A stretch of 64,000 nt of DNA from Ailurus styani. Lineage: Eukaryota > Chordata > Mammalia > Carnivora > Ailuridae. Position 1 is the stretch's first letter; the number at the start of each line of letters is the position of its first letter. The stretch spans positions 1,180,997-1,244,996 of the forward strand of contig LNAC01000039.1 in NCBI GenBank assembly GCA_002007465.1. Reading direction: 5' to 3'. Below the pieces are notes generated by a model. It made no database searches and had not been told where the DNA came from. It saw only the letters and a list, made by a program, of their open reading frames with translations. Made by a program: the position numbers and the translations under genes. Shown piece after piece: positions 44,905-56,559 of the stretch.

Positions 44905-47260
44905 CTCCAGCTTCTACATTCTCGAGGAGAGAAGGCACAAGAAGCAGTTCCCTGGAAATCTAGGGCCAGAGATTTAGATCTCCAACTGTGGCTTGGGTTT
45001 CCCCTACTCTGTCATGACCCGTATTGCACAGCAGTCTGGGTCTGGCCAGGTCGGGACTGATTCATCACTATCTGGCCAAGGAGACAGAGCAGCATGTTCT
45101 TTCTTCCCCTGAGTTAACAAATTGTGTTCCCAGAACCCTGCTCTAGAATTGATCACTTCTGAGATACACTGTAATAGGACAATTCTCTCAAAATAATACT
45201 TATGACAATTTGCCTGTGGTTCATTTATGGACTGTGGAAGGGAGAACTCTTTCCACAGAACACTATTTCTTTAAGGGGGAAAAGGGCCAAGGTCACTTTT
45301 CCCTCCCTCTGGCAGTAGAAGCCACTACCTGGTAACCATGATGAAGTACAGAAGGGGAAGAGGCATCCCTAAGGAGGCTAGAGGCAAACACTGAAGCCAG
45401 AGGGGAAAGTTGGGAATCTGGGACAGGTGATAAGATGAGGCTCGAAACAGCTAAGGAAATGGGCTTCTGGTGCTGGTGACCTCTTGACGTAAGAGGGCAG
45501 TTTGACCAGTTCATAACCTGCCTAAAGAGAAAGACCCACTGGAAAGTCAGGTATGAAAGTTTACAGGCTCTGAGTTGTCACAAAGGGCATATTTTCTTTT
45601 AGATCCTCCCACTCTCTGAGTGCCTCTGAGGCCAAAGCAAACTTAATATATTTTCCTGTTGGTGAAATGTAGAGACACCTGCTCCTTGGCAGGAAGGTTT
45701 CTTGTTCTATGAAGTGTGTTGAGCAACTCAATAAAAGGTATTATATACATAGCTCTACTTCACAACAAATCCCCAGAAATGGCCAAATCATTTCCCCTGG
45801 TAACTAATGCTGCCCACCACACACCAATTCCCCCGTGGGAGGTTAACCACTGTGGCGGCCCAGCTGTGCACAGATCATGTGGCCGCTCACACTTGAACGT
45901 GCCCCAGCAGGGTGCTCAGCTCCATCTGTTTTCCAAGCAGTCAGAGATTGCAGTGTCAAACGCTGCCTATTCCTGGTCTCTGCTGTGTTCTACCCAACTT
46001 ACAAATACCAAAAGTTCATCTACCCTCCACGTCACCCTCAGCCATAACAAAGATAGGTAGAGACCAAACGTAGGAGAAAAGAGCCAAGGCAAGAATTCGG
46101 GTCCACTTTCTTCATGAAAAGAAATGGAGACCTAACAGGTGATATATCCCATAGGAAGAAGTAGTCCACCTTTCTAAAAAGAGTAAATCAGGGTTGAGTG
46201 ATAGAGGTTAATTCCCAAAAACAGTTATTGTTGAAGAAACCAGGGCCTGAGTCTGATGGCAGGCAGAGTGAAACCTTGGCAAAAAATTAAAGCAACTCAT
46301 TGTTCATTGTTAAGTGATAAAGGTCAGTAGATTTGACCTCAGTTGTCTGGTTACTGACTTCAGTTAGCCATAGGGACACCTGCCCTTCACAGGTTCCTCA
46401 GATAGCTGAACGGCTTCTGTTCACTTTGAACCACATGGATTTGACTAGTTCCCCTTATATTCAGCTGTAATTCCAAACACTCATCCTGAAATCTACAATG
46501 CCTTATGATAATTAAAATAAGGAAAAAGAATGCATTTGAACCTTAGGAATTTGCAGAGAATTCCTACTTTCAGATATTTTTGCCAAATAAAGTGTTGCTT
46601 GCTCTATTTTAAAGGGCCAGGATATATTGTAAAAGAGCTAAGATGACTTAAATGATTAGGCATCAGCTATTGGTTCGATTTTATATTCTAATGATTCCAA
46701 AATTACTAGTTGTGAAAAAAATTAGTAGCCCCATATCAAGTTAATGTACCTTTGTGTGTATGTGGTTTTGGTTTATGTGGGTTTTCTGTTTTTGTTTTTT
46801 GGTTGTTTTTTTTCCTTTTTTAGTATAAAGGGAAAATAGTGGGGGAAATACATGTTGTATTTTATCAAACCCCGAATGTGAAAAATAGTTTAAAGAGACG
46901 GCTAACACAGTTGCAGCTGGGTTCATTGAAGCCTAATTAAAATGCCAGTAACACATGACCCTGCCCAGAAGTGCTGACTACCACTGGGCAGAACCCATAG
47001 CTGTTTGCTGTGCAATATTAATAACAGCAATAGTCAGAACACTATCATAAGTGTTTTGAGTGAAGCCCCAACCTCTATTTCAAGGTTTACAAAAATCAAT
47101 GATTTTCCAAGCTGTGATAACCAAAAAGTAACCATGTTTAATTATAGAATAAGCAACCAGCAATTAACATATAACTTAAACCACTAGGCTCCTCAATCGC
47201 TATGATGAAATCCATCATTCGTTGTTCTAAGGATGCCCTAGAAGCCAGGGACGCAAACTT
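44905..47260. other. No gene recognised; unassigned 2.3 kb
   Basis: No repeat family assigned except GT/T-rich low complexity at about 46752-46822. Short frames such as 45716-46060 (+) are unremarkable. Confidence 0.45.
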
Positions 47261-47278
47261 CTAAAAAGGCTATGATTC

Positions 47279-47470
47279 GGGCACCTGGGTGGCTCAGTGG
47301 GTTAAAGCCTCTGCTTTCGGCTCAGGTCATGATCTCAGCGTCCTGGGATCGAGGCCCGCATCGGGCTCTCTGCTCAGCAGGGAGCCTGCTTCCTCCTCTC
47401 CCTGTCTCTCTGCCTACTTGTAATCTCTCTCTCTGTGTCAAATAAATAAATAAAATCTTTAAAAAAAAAA
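47279..47470 (+). mobile_element. Can-SINE, young mustelid-type
   Basis: Full copy with GGGCACCTGGGTGGCTCAGT head. AAAAAGGCTATGATTC at 47263-47278 and 47471-47486 is a perfect 16-bp target duplication. Confidence 0.98.
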
Positions 47471-47805
47471 AAAAAGGCTATGATTCATGATCTGACAAAG
47501 GCCAACGTCTAGTATAGGTCCTAGACTTAAAATCTGCATTAAAAATCTTGTACTTAAATCTCATGTTTTCTAACTTCACAAAAAGCTGGTAGAGAAATGA
47601 CTGATAAATTGACTGCACACAGAAAAATACCATGAATGCTGAACACAAGAGGATACAGAAAGGAAGTCAGATAGAAACCACCTTGCTGAGTGCCGTAAGA
47701 AGACAGTTAAGTGAATAGAGAGGATGCTACTGTTCAAAAGTTTATGGTGCCCTAATATACATGGTAAAACACTGGTGGCAGTTAAAATAGACTTTATTTC
47801 TGTCC

Positions 47806-48056
47806 TAACAATAATACTTAATACTTAAATGTGTTTACTATATGCCATACAATATTTAAGCACTTTACATATATTAATTCATTTAATCCTCACACAACCC
47901 CAGGAAGTAAATACCCTTATTATCCCCATTCTACAGATGATGAAACTGAGAAGAGAATAACTCATCCAAGCTCATTCAGCTAATAAGTGATGGAGCCACG
48001 ATTTGGACCCAAGCAACCTAGCTTTATAGACTGTTCTCAACTTCTCTGTTATGCCA
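47806..48056 (-). mobile_element. MIR SINE, near full length, antisense
   Basis: TGTGTTTACTATATGCCATA, AAGCACTTTACATATATTAA TTCATTTAATCCTCACACAA CCCCAGGAAGTAAATACCC, ATTATCCCCATTCTACAGAT GATGAAACTGAG and GATTTGGACCCAAGCAACCT follow antisense MIR from end to head. Best-preserved MIR here. Confidence 0.94.
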
Positions 48057-48479
48057 ATTCTTTACAAAAATGGTTATATCAAAAGCAAAAAAACTACACA
48101 AACACTGTAATATAGTAGCTATATGTGTAAACAATTCTAAATCAGCTTTACATTTATATCACAGTGGAACAAATAATTAAATGGACAGTGCGAGTCAGGT
48201 TTCCTAACTCTCCTCCAGGAGAAGGAGTTACAGACGAGCAAGAAAGGAAGACTGCAAGGACCCATGTAGAGCTGGATTATAGTCAGAGACACCAGTATAA
48301 ACTCATGTTTAGCTTAATATATATATAGATGGAAAGACACAAATAATTATAGGTATATGTTTATACAGTTAATATACACACATGTTCTCAGCTCTTTCTG
48401 CTGATAGGGCTTAGAAGCAGTGAAACCCCAGGGGCAATGAGCACACCCAGAACCAAGATCCTGGTTTCTAAATACCATT

Positions 48480-48736
48480 TGGCAATGAAAGAAACCAGAG
48501 CTCACTGGATAAAGGGTTGTTTCCAGGACTGGGGCAAGGAAGGTACAAGATGTACCTAGAGTACCTTGTAGTACAAGAAGAAAGAAATGAACTCAAAAAG
48601 ATAAAAGGACAGAGAATGTCAAAGGAACACTAGAATCATCCTGAACAAGCCCCCAATGGCCAAAGCTGGAACTATTTCAGCAACAAAATAAATAACAACC
48701 TATAGGATTATAACCCAAGGGGTGTGTGTGTGTGTG

Positions 48737-48769
<33 letters not shown>

Positions 48770-49585
48770 TTATATATCCTATAGGATGATATATATATAT
48801 ATAACAGTCCATACTGATGTAAGTAAATTATTACATTAATAGATGGGTAGAAAGAGACAAATATTCCTTACAGAAGAAATCTAAATAATATATGCACATA
48901 CTCTCCATCCTGGGAAATAGAGCTTATTCCCTCTCTCCAACGTGCTTGGAGATGTGCTAAACTTAGTGATTCACTTCCAAAGAACACAGTAGGGAAGTAG
49001 AAAAATAATAACTTTGTAGTGGAAAAACCTGCCTGGCAAATGCTACCTTACCGAAGTGATAACGATTAATACCCTCAGTGATATCATGTGGATATTGAGT
49101 ACTCTGTCATATGATAGGACAAGAAGGACATCCCACTTCTGTGGTATTCTTTCCCAAAGTCTATAACCCCAATCTATTCACAAGAAAACATCAGACAAAC
49201 TCAAACTGGGGGACATCCTGAGGGTACTCCAGAATCCTCAGTACTCATCTGCTAGTACTCCTCAAAACCATTAAAGTCACGAAAAACAAGGAAATAGTGA
49301 GAAACCATCACAGACCAGAGGACTGGGAAGACATGATGACTAAATGTAGTAGAGTACCCAGAGTTGGATCCTAGAACCAAAAGAGGACATTAGTGGATAA
49401 AACTGGTGAAAGGCAAAGTCTAGAGTTCGGTTGGTAGTAATTCCATTTCTTCATTTTGACAAATGTACCATGGTGATGTAGGATGTAACATTAGGAGAAC
49501 TGGGTGACATATGGGAACTCCCCATGTCATCTTTGCAACTTCTTTGTATAGCTAAAATAATTCCAAAATTAAAAGTTTATTAAGT
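48480..49585 (+). mobile_element. L1 (L1M-type) 3' UTR, sense
   Basis: AGAAAACATCAGACAAACTC AAACTGGGGGACATCC, AGTACTCCTCAAAACCATTA AAGTCACGAAAAACAAGGAA, GACATGATGACTAAATG, TTTTGACAAATGTACCATGG TGATGTAGGATGT, and terminal AAAATAATTCCAAAATTAAA AGTTTATT are the ordered 3' UTR of an old mammalian L1. A GT/AT/AC tract expanded inside it. Confidence 0.85.
48722..48803. repeat. Self-complementary (GT)n(AT)n(AC)n tract
   Basis: Eight GT units (48722-48737), an AT run, then about nine CA units (48751-48769) make a palindrome centred near 48744 with 16-bp GT/AC arms. A second AT-rich stretch with TCCTATAGGA, itself a palindrome, follows to 48803. Confidence 0.96.
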
Positions 49586-49789
49586 GATTATTATATCCTA
49601 AAATAGGCAATCTATGCAAATGAAATTAAAATGCAACTATAGATCATGCCAAGGAAAGGAAGCTAGAAATAGGAACATAAAAATTTTCATGTTAATAGTT
49701 GGTTTTCTGCTACCCAGAACTACTGATAGGACTGTTATTCCTTTGTTCTTTGTAAGATACTTTGGGGAAAACACAAAACCCAGTCAAAC

Positions 49790-49915
49790 TCATCCACAAA
49801 CGCTTGCTGGTACATACCATGTGCCAGGCACTTTCCTGGGCACTAAGGATGTTCTGGTGAACAAGACATGCTTCCTGCCTCTAAAGACCATTCAGTCTCA
49901 TTGGAGAAAAAGAGA
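49790..49915 (-). mobile_element. L2 LINE 3' end, antisense
   Basis: CATCCACAAACGCTTGCTGG TACATACCATGTGCCAGGCA CTTTCCTGGGCACTAAGGAT, GTGAACAAGACATGCTTCCT GCCTC and CATTCAGTCTCATTGG: antisense L2 terminus. Confidence 0.88.
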
Positions 49916-50119
49916 AAAGCCAAAACAAAATAAAACATAAAAGTTCTGCCTCAGAGGTAATTTCAAGATGGTAAAGACACACCCAGGAGGAACATCTGAC
50001 CAATTCAATGCCAGGGCATGAATGTCCATGAAAATGAAGTGCATGAATGATCTAATATGCCTTATGACCACCACAAGAACCCTGATGACGGTCACATACA
50101 CCAACCTTCTTCGGACAGC

Positions 50120-50220
50120 ATAGAGCACATTTGAGAAATACAAATTTAACCATGCCACCCTCTTCCTTACCTCAAGGGTTTTCCATTACTCTTAGAATCA
50201 AGACAAAGCTCCTTACTATG
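50120..50220 (+). mobile_element. L2 LINE, part 1, sense (split by LTR)
   Basis: AACCATGCCACCCTCTTCCT TACCTCAAGGGTTTTCCATT ACTCTTAGAATCAAGACAAA GCTCCTTACTATG matches the L2 3' ORF region (CCCTTCAATGGCTTCCCATT, AGAATAAAATCCAAACTCCT). It may begin further left. Confidence 0.85.
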
Positions 50221-50726
50221 TGTTATGACTAGTTTTAGGGGTCAACCTGGCTAGGCTATCGTACCCAGTAATTACCTCCAATCTAGGTATTGCTGTAAAG
50301 ACATTTTTAGATGTGTTTAACATCTACAATCAGTCAACTTTGAGTAAAGAAGATTATCTCAATGATGTAGTGGGTCTCATCCAATCAAATGAAGGCCTCA
50401 AGAGCAAAAACCAAAGTTTCCTAGAAAAGAAATTCCATCTCAGAAAAGAAGAAATTCTGCCTCAATATTACAGCATCAACTCCAACCTCAGTTTCTAGTC
50501 TGCCTGCCTGCCAACCTGCCTTATAGATTTCAGACTTGTCAGCTTCCTTAATTTATATGTATAATCTTATGTCGATATTATAGATATTATCTGTAGGATA
50601 TTACATAGAATATATATTTTGTACAATAGGATATATATTACATATTATGTTGGTTCTGTTTTTATACATAAACGGTATATGTATCTCTTACTGGCTCCAT
50701 TTCTCTGGAGAACCCTGACTGATAAA
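50221..50726 (+). mobile_element. ERVL-type LTR (MLT2-like), solo, nested in L2
   Basis: Starts TGTTATGACTAGTTTTAGGG GTCAACCTGGC, contains TGCTGTAAAGACATTTTTAG, ACAATCAGTCAACTTTGAGT AAAG, GAAGGCCTCAAGAGCAAA, GGTTCTG, and ends TTCTCTGGAGAACCCTGACT GATAAA. These are the marks of an old ERVL-group LTR. CTATG (50216-50220) and CCATG (50727-50731) are a plausible 5-bp target duplication. No internal viral genes remain. An AT-rich expansion occupies 50555-50650. Confidence 0.8.
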
Positions 50727-51215
50727 CCATGGTCATGGTCTCCAGGCTTCATACCGTCTGGCTCCTACCCACCTCACCAGCTATACCTTCCACCTGACAA
50801 CTCTTCCTCACTGTCTCTTCCCCTCACATTGGTCTTCTCGAATCCTTTTCTCATCCTGAGTCCTCTCAATTCATCCTGCTTCTCTTTCCACAAGCTCTTC
50901 TCCCTGCTTGGATCACTTTCCCTTCTTTTCCTGATTAACACCTATTCATACCTCAACTCTTAGCTCAACCACTGCTTCCTCAGGGAACCTTCCCTGGTCC
51001 CCCACAATGTCAAATCCATTTGGTAAAAGGTTTCAAAGCATCGCACACCTTTCCTGCATATCAGATAAGTTGCAACTTCAGTCTTCCTTACATGGAAGCT
51101 CCACAAAGGCAAGAACGGTGACTGGTCTTGTTCATTTTTTTTATATTATATTGCCCAGTGCTGTGCTTGGAACATAAAAGGCTCTCAGCGTGTATTTGTT
51201 TAAGGAATGTAAAAC
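50727..51215 (+). mobile_element. L2 LINE, part 2, sense
   Basis: Picks up where part 1 stopped: CCATGGTCATGGTCTCCAGG, GTCTGGCTCCTACCCACCTC, CACTGCTTCCTCAGGGAACC TTCCCTGG, CATGGAAGCTCCACAAAGGC AAGAACGG and TTGCCCAGTGCTGTGCTTGG AACATAAAAGGCTCTCAG. Ordered through to the L2 terminus. Confidence 0.9.
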
Positions 51216-51331
51216 AAGATGGTATAAGAGCAGAAAACTGTCCCTTTTTATGGACACAGCCTCTGAAGTCCTTATAGGGAGAATCCAGTGGCCCAGTCCT
51301 CTTGACAATTCATCAAGCTGAAACCCAAGGC

Positions 51332-51357
51332 AAAAAAAAAAAAAAAAAAAAAAAAAA
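51332..51357 (+). repeat. Pure A-run of 26
   Basis: No SINE or recognisable retrocopy body was found upstream, so the source is unknown. Homopolymer length may be inexact. Confidence 0.95.
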
Positions 51358-51904
51358 GGGGAACTCAGGAGACAGTCAAAGCAAGCAGAAGGAGGGGGCT
51401 TTACTTGCGGGAGACCGAAATGTCTCTGCAGATGGGCTGGAGGTGGTCAGTGTGGCTGCAGCCTCACGTTGACACCGACTTCCCTAAAAATACCACCTGC
51501 CTCTTAACCCAAACCAGAGTTTATGTAATGACATTTCCCACTTATTACCAGCTACCAAGTGTTGAAACTCTCAGAAGTACCTTTCTTAAGTATTAAAATT
51601 TATATTTTAAAAAAAAGAAAAGAAATATCAACTCTAGCCCATTAAAGAAGAAAAAAAGGAAAAAGATAATTTTATGACCAAATTTCTCTTTATAAAATGG
51701 ACTCAAACCTAAAAAACATTGAGCCCTGGCCGAATTTTGGTTAATAGGAGCAAGTGATTATTACATTTCTTTAAGTTATTTTTACCCTGAGTTACCTGCA
51801 ATGGATAAGCTGGCAAAGTTCTCAAAACACCAGGCCCCTGGGCCACAATTCCAAAGGTAGTAGTTACAGCTGCTTCTTCAATCTGTAACTGTGACAACTT
51901 CAAA

Positions 51905-52475
51905 GTCTATCTTCAAATTCACAGATATTGTTCCTATTGGGCAGGTGGGGTCTATATGCCCTGCTCTTGAATCTGGGCAGTTTGTGACTCACTTGTACCC
52001 AATGGAATGTGTTAGAAGTGCTGCTGTGTGACTTCTGGGGCTTGGACACAGATGATGATAAACCAGAAGTTCCATCTGGTTCACAGGGACAGTCATCATT
52101 GGAGCCCTGAGCCAACAGGTAAGAAGTCTGACACTCCCCCGAGACTGCCATGCTGTGAGGAAGCCTAGCCACACAGGGAGGCCATGTGAAGATGCTCCAG
52201 GTGGCAGTCCTAATCTTCAAGTCCTCCTCGCCCGTGTGTCAAGTATGTAAATGAAAAAGGTGTCAAACGATTCTAGTCCCCAGCTGTTAAGTCAACCCCA
52301 GACATGGTTTTCTTAGCTCAGACATGGGGAAAGAAAAGCTCAAACAAGTCATCCCCACTGTGCCCTTTCCAAATTTCTGCCTCGAAAGCATATTAAAATA
52401 GTTATGGCTTTGCACTACTGTGTTTGGAGTGGTGTTAGTTATGTAGCAATGGGAAACAGAACAATATAGAAAACT
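51905..52475 (+). mobile_element. MLT1-type MaLR LTR, sense
   Basis: TGTACCCAATGGAATGTGTT AGAAGTGCTGCTGTGTGACT TCTGGGGCTTGG, GAGGCCATGTGAAG, a run of Cys/Pro-rich filler sequence, then ACTACTGTGTTTGGAGTGGT GTTAGTTATGTAGCAATGGG AAACAGAACA mark an MLT1 LTR from 5' part to 3' end. No internal region is seen. Confidence 0.8.
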
Positions 52476-53009
52476 GGGAGTTATTTCTTAGATGTCAAAA
52501 CAGTGTGCAAGTGTCCAAATTTCTTCACAGAAGTCAACATCCATCAATGGCTTTACCTGTGACAAATTCTTCAAATGTAAACAAACAGATAAGAGTGGAT
52601 TCCAAACAGCTTTATCTACTCAGAAAAGAATTCTATTTGAGAAAGGCACTGTTCAGTCAGTGTTCAATGAATGAATAAAGGAATGGCCCAAAGAACCATG
52701 ACATGTTTAGGTGAGGATACAGCAGAAAGCACAGGACTGCTTTCCAGGATCAATGGCAACCTTAGCCCTCAATTCAAAAAATTCAATCCTATAGAAATCT
52801 GTAGGTCTTATCCTTGAGTTCTCATTCCATCATATTTAATGCTACTTATCAACAAACCAAATATACTTGTATGTGTCACATATACAGATACAAAACTGAG
52901 CTGGGTAACTAACCCATCTGTAGCAGAAAGAATCAAAATTATTTTGACAAGCTAGAAGAATGAAGCAAGATTTTAAAAAATGAGTGGCTGAAGTAAGCTT
53001 ATTCAGAGG

Positions 53010-53615
53010 GCAGCTGAAGATTGGGTAAGGACCACAAAGTCTTTTGGGAGGGCTGTTGGATTCATCCTGGAGATAGTAGGAAACTATGGAATTATTTAGA
53101 ATATGAAGGCATTGTGACTAAATATCACATTTTAGAAGATTAATTCAACATCTCTTTATGTGATGGATTCAAGGGAGAAAGGCCACTTAACACTTAGGAA
53201 ATGTTCACAGTCCCACAACAATAAAAATCTATGGATCTGGGCTGGTCTGGCCATAGTGAGAGGAAAAGAGGTCAAGAGGTGATTTGGTAGCCTGACCAGA
53301 AAGACCTGGGCAGCCGACTGGGCATCAGGATTACAGGTGAAGAGTCAGAGAAGACTAGAGCCCTCAAGTGAGAGGTCAGCAGATGGCAGAGCTGATGGCA
53401 ACAGAAATAAAACATAAGAGAAAGTATGCCTGGAGAAGAGGAAAAAGTTCAGTAGGAACCTTGGACTTTAAAACACTGGTAGTGAGATAATTCGGTCACA
53501 AGAGCTAATGGATAATTAGAGACTTTCTAATATGGTTTAGGGGAGAAGACAGGCTTAGAGAAATGGATTTGGAAATCATCAGCCTGGAGGTGATACCTAA
53601 AGCCATGAATGAATT
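53010..53615 (-). mobile_element. L2 LINE ORF2 3' part, antisense
   Basis: Reads in antisense L2 order: TGTGACTAAATATCACATTT TAGAAGATTAATTC, GACTTTAAAACACTGG and GGATTTGGAAATCATCAGCC TGGAGGTGATACCTAAAGCC ATGA (compare GGGAGTCATCAGCATATAGATGG, TTAAAGCCATGA). Confidence 0.75.
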
Positions 53616-53755
53616 CCCATGTTTTTGCCATGTTAAACTATGTTAAATTTTTGGCCTTCATGGCAAATTATAAGTTCAAGATGAAATACTGTGAAAATAC
53701 ACGGCATCTTTTTCAAGCAGTGGGCTGCATAAGTAGGTTTAAAATACCACATCCA

Positions 53756-53963
53756 GGGCACCTGGGTGGCTCAGTGGGTTAAAGCCTCTGCCTTAGGCTC
53801 AGGTCATGATCTCAGCGTCCTGGGATCGAGGCCCGCCTCAGGCCCTCTGCTCAGCGGGAGCCTGCTTCCTCCTCTCTCTCTCTGCCTGCCTCTCTACCTA
53901 CTTGTGATCTGATCTCTCTCTGTGTCAAATAAATAAATAAAATCTTTAAAAATAAATAAAAAT
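53756..53963 (+). mobile_element. Can-SINE, young mustelid-type
   Basis: Full copy, GGGCACCTGGGTGGCTCAGT GGGTTAAAGCC to an AAATAAATAAAA tail. AAAATACCACATCCA at 53741-53755 and 53964-53978 is a perfect 15-bp target duplication. Confidence 0.98.
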
Positions 53964-53979
53964 AAAATACCACATCCAT

Positions 53980-54920
53980 TTTGTTGATAACTTAATCAAG
54001 ACACAAAGTATGAATTGCCAAGAGTACCTATATTTGTGTTGGCTCTTGATATATTTTGAACCATTCCTCCTACTCACTTCAACTGCCAGGATTGGCTACA
54101 GAAATTAAGGACCATTTTGAATGCTTTTAAAGAATAGCTGGGTGGGCCACTGTCCCTATTGCTCTCCACTTGAATAAATTGTAAGAACACCAAGAGCTTT
54201 TGTAGAGCCAAAAAGAACCAAAGAATGTGCAGCTGGAGGTATCAGCTGTGCATATCTAATTCTGGCCAAAGAAACTCCCCAGAGCGTCCAGCTGTAGAGA
54301 GAGAAAGAAAAGGAGAAGAAAGAAAATAATTTAGTCAGGGAGGCCAACAGTGGCTAAAGACTGAGTTGGCCGCAGAGTACTATGATACTTGGGGACCAGA
54401 AGAGGCGCTGCCGCCACCACCACCACATTTGGGTAACTTACAATTGCAAAGTGCACATCTGTCTGTGACCATCTGTGTGAACACATGCTGGGGGGCAGAG
54501 GCATGTGAAATACAATGACCCGAAAGTGGGATGAGATAAGATAAGGAGAGGAAAATATGTAAGGAATCTAACGGATTTCACTTCCAAAGAGACGGCAAGT
54601 TGAAAGAAAGAGTGGGATGGGGTCTCCTTAAATAAATTATGACTCAGCAAGTGCCATTTTATCTATCTAAGAAAATAACTACAGGAAAGCAATGTTTCCT
54701 GAAAAGAGTCTCTGTGAATGAGCCCGTTTGGAAGAGTGACAGAGGTTTCTGGCAGAGGAAGTGTAGCTCTGCAGGACTTCCCTGGAGAGGACATGGCCTG
54801 ATCTCAGGCAGGTACAGAACTGAAGAACTATAGTCACGCACTTGTAGAAAGTTTGAAACCTGCTTTCCTTGGCCTCCATAGCATCTAGCATATTCCATGA
54901 GTTGACTGTCCTCTGATCTC
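53980..54920. other. No gene recognised
   Basis: Unassigned. A short GCCGCCACCACCACCACC run lies near 54409-54426. Overlapping minus frames at 54659-54948 show no recognisable domain. Confidence 0.4.
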
Positions 54921-54929
54921 TCTCAGTCA

Positions 54930-56010
54930 ATCCTTCAGGTACTTTCACAGGTTTCTCCTTGTCTGCCTCCTCTTAATATTGAAGCTCCTTTGGGCTCTAA
55001 ACTCTCTTCTTTTCCCATCCACTCTCATCAGAAGATCTCTGCTCCCTTGGCTTTAGAGTCATTCCTGTGTTGATGACTGTAAATATTTATTCTCACCCAC
55101 ACCTCTTGCCTGAGCTCACACCCGGACAGCAACTACACACTGGGTATCTCCTCCTGGGCATTTTACAAACTTGTGTAAGATTGAACTCATGACTTTCTCA
55201 TAGAGATTTATGCCTCCTCTACTGTTTCCTATCAGTAAAGGCCACCTCCATTCAGCCATTATTAGGGGTTCTCATTTGAATGCTCTTTCCCTTGGTATAA
55301 ACTTCAACCACATGCCACTGTTCCAAATTAACCCACCACTCCCCAACTCCACGTCTATTTCCCTAGGCCAAGGAACCACCAACTTTCATTTCATTATCAC
55401 AACAGCCTTCTGACTCGTCTTCCTGTCTATGATTTTGATTCTGCTCTACTTCATCCACAATCCATTCTCAAGCATTTGTTCTGGAACAAATCCCATCTCA
55501 CATCTTCAGCCTAAAGCTCTTCCATGGGTTACTACTGCTCTGAGGATAAGGCCCAAATTCATTAATAGGATTTGCATAATTGGTCCATCTCACGTTACTA
55601 TACCTCTCCTCTGCCTCCCTTTAAATTCTATTCTCCAGCCGAGCTCAGCTTTTTCTAGTTGAGCCCACCAAATCCTCCCTCAACTACAGGCTTTTATAGG
55701 TTACCTGGCATTCTCATCTCCTTTTCCTTGCCAAACAATGACTATTCATCCTTCAGGTCCCAGCTGAGACAAAACTCGCCCTGACAAACCTTCTCTGGAC
55801 AGTCCAGTCTGGGTTAGGTGGCCAGCAGTGAACTCCCCAACACCCTGTATTTTTCCCCCATCAAATCATATTCTATTGTTAATGCCGAGTTACATAGCTT
55901 TATCTTCCTATAGACCTTGAGGTCCATGAGGGCAGGGAGCAGGTCTGTTTTATGGGCAGTCATATGTCCAGCGCTTACCCCAGTATTATATGTTGAATAG
56001 GTAATTGGGA
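54930..56010 (+). mobile_element. L2 LINE, about 1.1 kb of 3' part, sense
   Basis: Longest L2 block here. Ordered matches include GTTGATGACTGTAAATATTT, GATTGAACTCATGACTTTCT C, CAGCCTTCTGACTCGTCTTC CTG, TTCCATGGGTTACTACTGCT CTGAGGATAAGGCCCAAATT C, CATCCTTCAGGTCCCAGCTG AGA, CTGACAAACCTTCTCTGGAC and GACCTTGAGGTCCATGAGGG CAGGGAGCAGG. It decodes as part of L2 ORF2 plus 3' UTR but is broken by stops and indels. Confidence 0.9.
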
Positions 56011-56369
56011 GATTCTCTAATCAGTAGCAGAACCCTGCCAGGTCTATGTCAAACAATATCTCCTCAGAGAATTAGAAAGATTTCTAAAGTTCCTTTGTCT
56101 AAGATGAGCCTGGCAGCTACAGTATCTCCAGGAACATCCACTCCCTGACATGTGGCCAACATCAGTCTACTGAGGGATTCTCAGCTGCAACTCATCCCAA
56201 AGCTCTACACCAAAAACAAAATAATCTCTTCACTTCCAGCAAGGGAAGTCAATAAATGAAGACTCTTTCCTTTGGTGTCAGGAGCCTAGGGAGGCAGAAT
56301 ATGAAGCAGAAAGATCTGAAAGGACTCAGAGTCTTCCTAGAGAAGACTGTATTGTACTGTTTCCTAAAT

Positions 56370-56551
56370 CAGTCGTTTCAAAACTTGAGCTGATATCAGA
56401 ATCACCTGGAGGACTTATTGAAGCACAGATGTCTGGGCCCAACCCCCAGAGTTTCTGATTCAGTAGGTCTGGGATGGAGCTAGAAAATTTGCATTTCTAA
56501 CAAGTTTCCAGGTGATACTGATGCTGGGGACCACAACCCTGAGAACCACTG
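56370..56551 (+). mobile_element. MER5A hAT-Charlie element, full length, sense
   Basis: Begins CAGTCGTTTCAAAACTTGAG, runs through CAGAATCACCTGGAGGACTT, CCAGAGTTTCTGATTCAGTA GGTCTGGGATGG, TTTGCATTTCTAACAAGTTT CCAGGTGATACTGATGCTGG GGACC and ends GAGAACCACTG. At 182 bp it is close to the 189-bp consensus. Flanks TCCTAAAT (56362-56369) and CACTAAAC (56552-56559) are an eroded 8-bp target duplication, as hAT elements make. Confidence 0.97.
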
Positions 56552-56559
56552 CACTAAAC

